Assembly: GCA_030609775.1 (NCBI GenBank)
Contig: JAUWTD010000009.1
Span: 1 to 33,703, forward strand
Direction of reading: 5' to 3'
Length of the DNA: 33,703 nucleotides
Source: Candidatus Altarchaeota archaeon
GTDB lineage: Archaea > Altiarchaeota > Altiarchaeia > IMC4 > QMZM01
Below, one piece after another: positions 31,166 through 33,703 of this stretch. A program made the position numbers and the translations under genes. Numbering within the stretch: position 1 is the stretch's first letter; each line of letters opens with the position of its first letter. Below the pieces are notes generated by a model that did no database searches, was not told the origin of the DNA, and worked only from the letters and a program-made list of their open reading frames with translations.

Positions 31166-32491
31166 ATGAAGGAAAAAATTGCTATAATAGGGGGATACGG
31201 AGGCATGGGAAGGTTCTTTGCAAGGCTTTTTGCAAAGGAAGGCTTTGATGTAATAATAACTGGATCTGACCAAACCAAGGGCAAAGCAACCGCAAAAGAA
31301 CTAGGGGTTTCATATGAAAGAGACAACAAAAAGGCTGCAGAAGACGCAGATGTAGTGATTATATCGGTTCCTATTGATGCTACAATACAGGTAATAAAAG
31401 AGGTTGCTCCAAGGGTTAGGGAGGGTTCACTGCTTATGGATGTGACCTCTCTTAAAGAAAACCCTTGTAAAGCAATGCTAGAATACTCCAAGGAGGGTGT
31501 CGAAGTCATAGGAACACATCCCGTATTCAGCCATAGAGTAGGGGACATAGAAGGGCAAGTGTTTATTTTAACCCCGCTCAAAAAAGAAGGTAAATGGCTT
31601 AAATGGCTCAAGAAACTCCTGAAAAAACATAAGGCAAGGGTCTATGAGTCAACACCCAGGGAACATGATGAAATAATGACTGTCGTACAGGGACTCACTC
31701 ACTTTATTTATATCTCCATCGGCAAAACATTGCAAGAAATTGATTTTGACATAAAGAAATCAAGGCAATTTTCTTCTCCAATATATGAATTAATGCTGGA
31801 TATGATGGGAAGAACCATCGGCCAGAATCCGGGACTTTATGCATCAATCCAGATGCAGAACCCTAAAACAACCCAAATCCATAATAAATTCCTTGAAGTC
31901 GCAGGGAAACTTAGTAAGGCAATAGAGAACAAAGACAGAGAAGAATTCGGAGAGATTATGTCTTCTGCTGCACGACACTTTGACGACGTTGAGCAGGCAA
32001 TGGGAAGATCAGATAAGGCCATATCGTCTCTTGTCTCTGAATTATCCTACCTGAAAAAATCAGTTGGAAAAGAATTATGCCTAAAACACATATATTCCGA
32101 ACAAATCCATTTAGGTATCGTTAAATCAGTAAACCCCGAAAAAGTCGTCCTCAAAGATTCCGGGAGAGAATATACCCTCAACATATCAAATATAAGGATT
32201 CTGGGAGATGCTGAAAAGATAGAGTACAAAAAAAATAAGTATGGCACGGTAAAAAGAGATTTCTCAATTATCCTTGATGAGAGGGTAAACGAAGAGTTTC
32301 TTTCAACCTTGCTTATAAACTTTGATGAACTGATTTATGGTGTCGAAATCAAAGACATCTACAGGGGGTCACAGATAGAAGAAAACAAAAAAAGCGTCTG
32401 CTTCGGTGTCGAGATAATAAATTCAGAGACTAAGAAAACAGAGAAAAAAATAAACATATTCTTTAGTGACCTAGGCGGCAAGCTAAGATAA
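31166..32491 (+). CDS. tyrA: Prephenate dehydrogenase, archaeal two-part form
   Basis: 441 residues, close to the length of the long archaeal form. Residues 1-165 are a Rossmann domain with IIGGYGGMGRFFARLFAKEG, ADVVIISVPIDA, LMDVTSLKENPCKAML and VIGTHPVFSHRVG, which carry the nucleotide and substrate residues of TyrA. Residues about 165-285 are the all-helical dimerisation domain (VVQGLTHFIYISIGKTL). The C-terminal part (about 300-441) is an extra, probably regulatory, domain of mixed strands. It oxidatively decarboxylates prephenate or arogenate on the way to tyrosine. It is the second gene after the 75-residue protein. Confidence 0.93.
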   Translation: MKEKIAIIGGYGGMGRFFARLFAKEGFDVIITGSDQTKGKATAKELGVSYERDNKKAAEDADVVIISVPIDATIQVIKEVAPRVREGSLLMDVTSLKENPCKAMLEYSKEGVEVIGTHPVFSHRVGDIEGQVFILTPLKKEGKWLKWLKKLLKKHKARVYESTPREHDEIMTVVQGLTHFIYISIGKTLQEIDFDIKKSRQFSSPIYELMLDMMGRTIGQNPGLYASIQMQNPKTTQIHNKFLEVAGKLSKAIENKDREEFGEIMSSAARHFDDVEQAMGRSDKAISSLVSELSYLKKSVGKELCLKHIYSEQIHLGIVKSVNPEKVVLKDSGREYTLNISNIRILGDAEKIEYKKNKYGTVKRDFSIILDERVNEEFLSTLLINFDELIYGVEIKDIYRGSQIEENKKSVCFGVEIINSETKKTEKKINIFFSDLGGKLR

Positions 32492-32494
32492 AAA

Positions 32495-32512
32495 CAACCT
32501 TCAGAAAGGTTG
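32495..32512 (+). terminator. Hairpin just after tyrA
   Basis: CAACCTT, a CAGA loop and AAGGTTG form a 7-bp perfect stem that starts three bases after the tyrA stop. No T-run follows it, so a termination role is only possible. Confidence 0.45.
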
Positions 32513-32530
32513 ATCATCACAACGAGTATA

Positions 32531-32552
32531 TGAGGGGTTTAAAAACCCCTCA
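32531..32552. repeat. 10-bp perfect inverted repeat between tyrA and ilvC
   Basis: TGAGGGGTTT (32531-32540), AA, and AAACCCCTCA (32543-32552) form a perfect palindrome 152 bp before the ilvC start. It may be part of the tyrA terminator or an operator. The rest of the 213-bp gap shows only AT-rich promoter-like sequence. Confidence 0.7.
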
Positions 32553-32704
32553 GAACGCATTATAACAAACCCGGAAACACCCATCCAGAACCCCATACGT
32601 ACCATACAAACCTAGATTTTATAATACAATAAAAAAAATGGGGGATTAAGACTGAACTGATTTATTTTAATTTTATCACAATATTTGTATTAAGGTGAAT
32701 GATT

Positions 32705-33691
32705 ATGACAAAGGTTTATTATGATGATGATGCGGATTTAAGCATCCTTGATGGTAGGATTATAGCAGTTATGGGCTTTGGAAACCAGGGAGCTGCCCAG
32801 GCACAGAATATGAGAGACTCAGGTCTTGAGGTTATAATCGGGGCGAGACGGGGAAGCAGTTGGGATAAGGCAAAAGAAAAAGGCTTCGAGGTTATGGAGG
32901 TAAATGATGCTGCAAAGAAGGCAGACATAATCCATATACTGCTACCAGACGAGATCCAGGCCGAGGTATACGCAAAAGAAATCAAGCCAAACCTTGAGGA
33001 GGGGAATGCCTTAATGTTCTCCCATGGATTCAGCATAAGATTCAATGCAATTAAACCACCTGAATATGTTGACGTCATCATGGTTGCACCAAAGGGTCCG
33101 GGCATTCTTGTGAGGGAAACATTGTTGGAGGGCTTCGGAACCCCGGCACTCATCGCAGTAGAACAAGATTATACCGGAAAGGCAAAGGATACGGTGCTTG
33201 CAATCTCGAAAGCATTAGGCGCTACACGCGCAGGCGTATTGGAGACAACCTTTCCAGAGGAGACTGAAACAGATCTCTTCGGGGAACAAGTCGACTTATG
33301 CGGCGGCGTAAGTGAGTTGGTTAAGGCCTCATTTGAAACTCTGGTAGAGAACGGATACCAGCCAGAGATTGCATACTTTGAAACATTGCATGAACTAAAG
33401 CTGATAACCGACCTAATCCAGAAGGGTGGGCTTGAATACATGTGGACGTGTGTTTCCAACACTGCAGAATACGGTGGAAGAACCCGAGGATCAAAGATAA
33501 TAACCTCGGAAACCCGGGAAAACATGAAAAAAATCCTGGAAGACATCAAAACAGATAAATTCGCAGAGGAATGGATCAATGAATACAAATCAGGCTTACC
33601 TAACCTGAAAAAAATGAGAGAAGAAGATAAAGAACACCAAATCGAGAAAGTAGGGGCGAAACTGAGAAAAATGTTTATGAAAAAAAAATAA
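32705..33691 (+). CDS. ilvC: Ketol-acid reductoisomerase
   Basis: 328 residues from the ATG at 32705. The ATG at 32699 is rejected because AAGGTGA touches it but stands six bases from the second ATG. It is a class I enzyme: VMGFGNQGAAQAQNMRDSG is the dinucleotide fold (GAAQ where GHAQ is common), MFSHGFSIRF holds the catalytic His, and VAPKGPGILVRETLLEGFG follows. TETDLFGEQVDLCGG and ELKLITDLIQKGG hold metal-binding acids. ARRGSS in the cofactor loop suggests NADPH. It acts in valine, leucine and isoleucine synthesis. The C-terminus is a Lys-rich tail. Twelve bases follow to the window edge. Confidence 0.97.
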   Translation: MTKVYYDDDADLSILDGRIIAVMGFGNQGAAQAQNMRDSGLEVIIGARRGSSWDKAKEKGFEVMEVNDAAKKADIIHILLPDEIQAEVYAKEIKPNLEEGNALMFSHGFSIRFNAIKPPEYVDVIMVAPKGPGILVRETLLEGFGTPALIAVEQDYTGKAKDTVLAISKALGATRAGVLETTFPEETETDLFGEQVDLCGGVSELVKASFETLVENGYQPEIAYFETLHELKLITDLIQKGGLEYMWTCVSNTAEYGGRTRGSKIITSETRENMKKILEDIKTDKFAEEWINEYKSGLPNLKKMREEDKEHQIEKVGAKLRKMFMKKK

Positions 33692-33703
33692 TACCCCACC
33701 CAA

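Noticed and set aside
1-33703. tRNA, rRNA or CRISPR array
   Set aside because: The gaps between genes were read for cloverleaf-like sequence and regularly spaced repeats; none was seen. The 12-bp and 42-bp repeats have no spacers.

Overview
This window is archaeal chromosome. Supporting genes include an archaeal-type 6-hydroxymethylpterin diphosphokinase (MptE), a DtdA-type D-aminoacyl-tRNA deacylase, NurA, an XPD-like helicase, an archaeal two-domain prephenate dehydrogenase, Roadblock/LC7 proteins and, most tellingly, O-phosphoseryl-tRNA synthetase (SepRS). SepRS is known mainly from methanogens, Archaeoglobus and related uncultivated euryarchaea such as Altiarchaeota. No methanogenesis gene is present, so the lineage cannot be fixed further. 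The DNA is AT-rich and tightly packed, with many 1-16 nt overlaps and several genes that look leaderless.

Layout. 1-5.2 kb: end of a membrane protein gene, a sparse 475-base stretch with a 12-bp tandem repeat, a YhaM-like OB-HD exonuclease, an XPD-like helicase carrying a RecQ-type RQC domain, and a Yip1-like membrane protein. 5.2-15.4 kb is housekeeping: thiI-dtdA, nurA, lysA, a sugar-phosphate mutase with an RHH-fused sugar nucleotidyltransferase, rtcA, tmk-pdxS, mptE and ogt. 15.5-20.2 kb is a signalling-type cluster: one intact KaiC-like ATPase, one KaiC-like protein without a P-loop, two Roadblock/LC7 proteins, a linker protein with a C-terminal winged helix, and a protein fusing a P-loop-less KaiC domain to a Ras/Arf-like GTPase. 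20.3-24.7 kb: thiL, sepS and a three-part protein (degenerate HPS/OMPDC-like barrel, long coiled coil, winged helix). Its EW-rich coiled-coil motif recurs in the linker protein of the signalling cluster.

24.7-27.2 kb is the accessory part. It holds the decayed 5' part of an IS256-type transposase gene, then an AT-rich GT39-like membrane glycosyltransferase preceded by a broken gene tail. That unit is bracketed by a 34/35-nt direct repeat lying at the 3' ends of the glycosyltransferase and of the neighbouring PLD nuclease gene, and it looks like a small acquired cassette. 27.2-33.7 kb: an unknown 91-aa protein, an operon of MEMO-AMMECR1 fusion, multi-winged-helix protein and nitroreductase, an unknown 75-aa protein coupled to tyrA, and ilvC at the right edge.

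The best candidate for an undescribed system is the KaiC / Roadblock / GTPase cluster together with the coiled-coil protein: a possible MglA-MglB-like GTPase switch merged with KaiC-family domains. All functions were assigned by reading the protein sequences; no database search was run.
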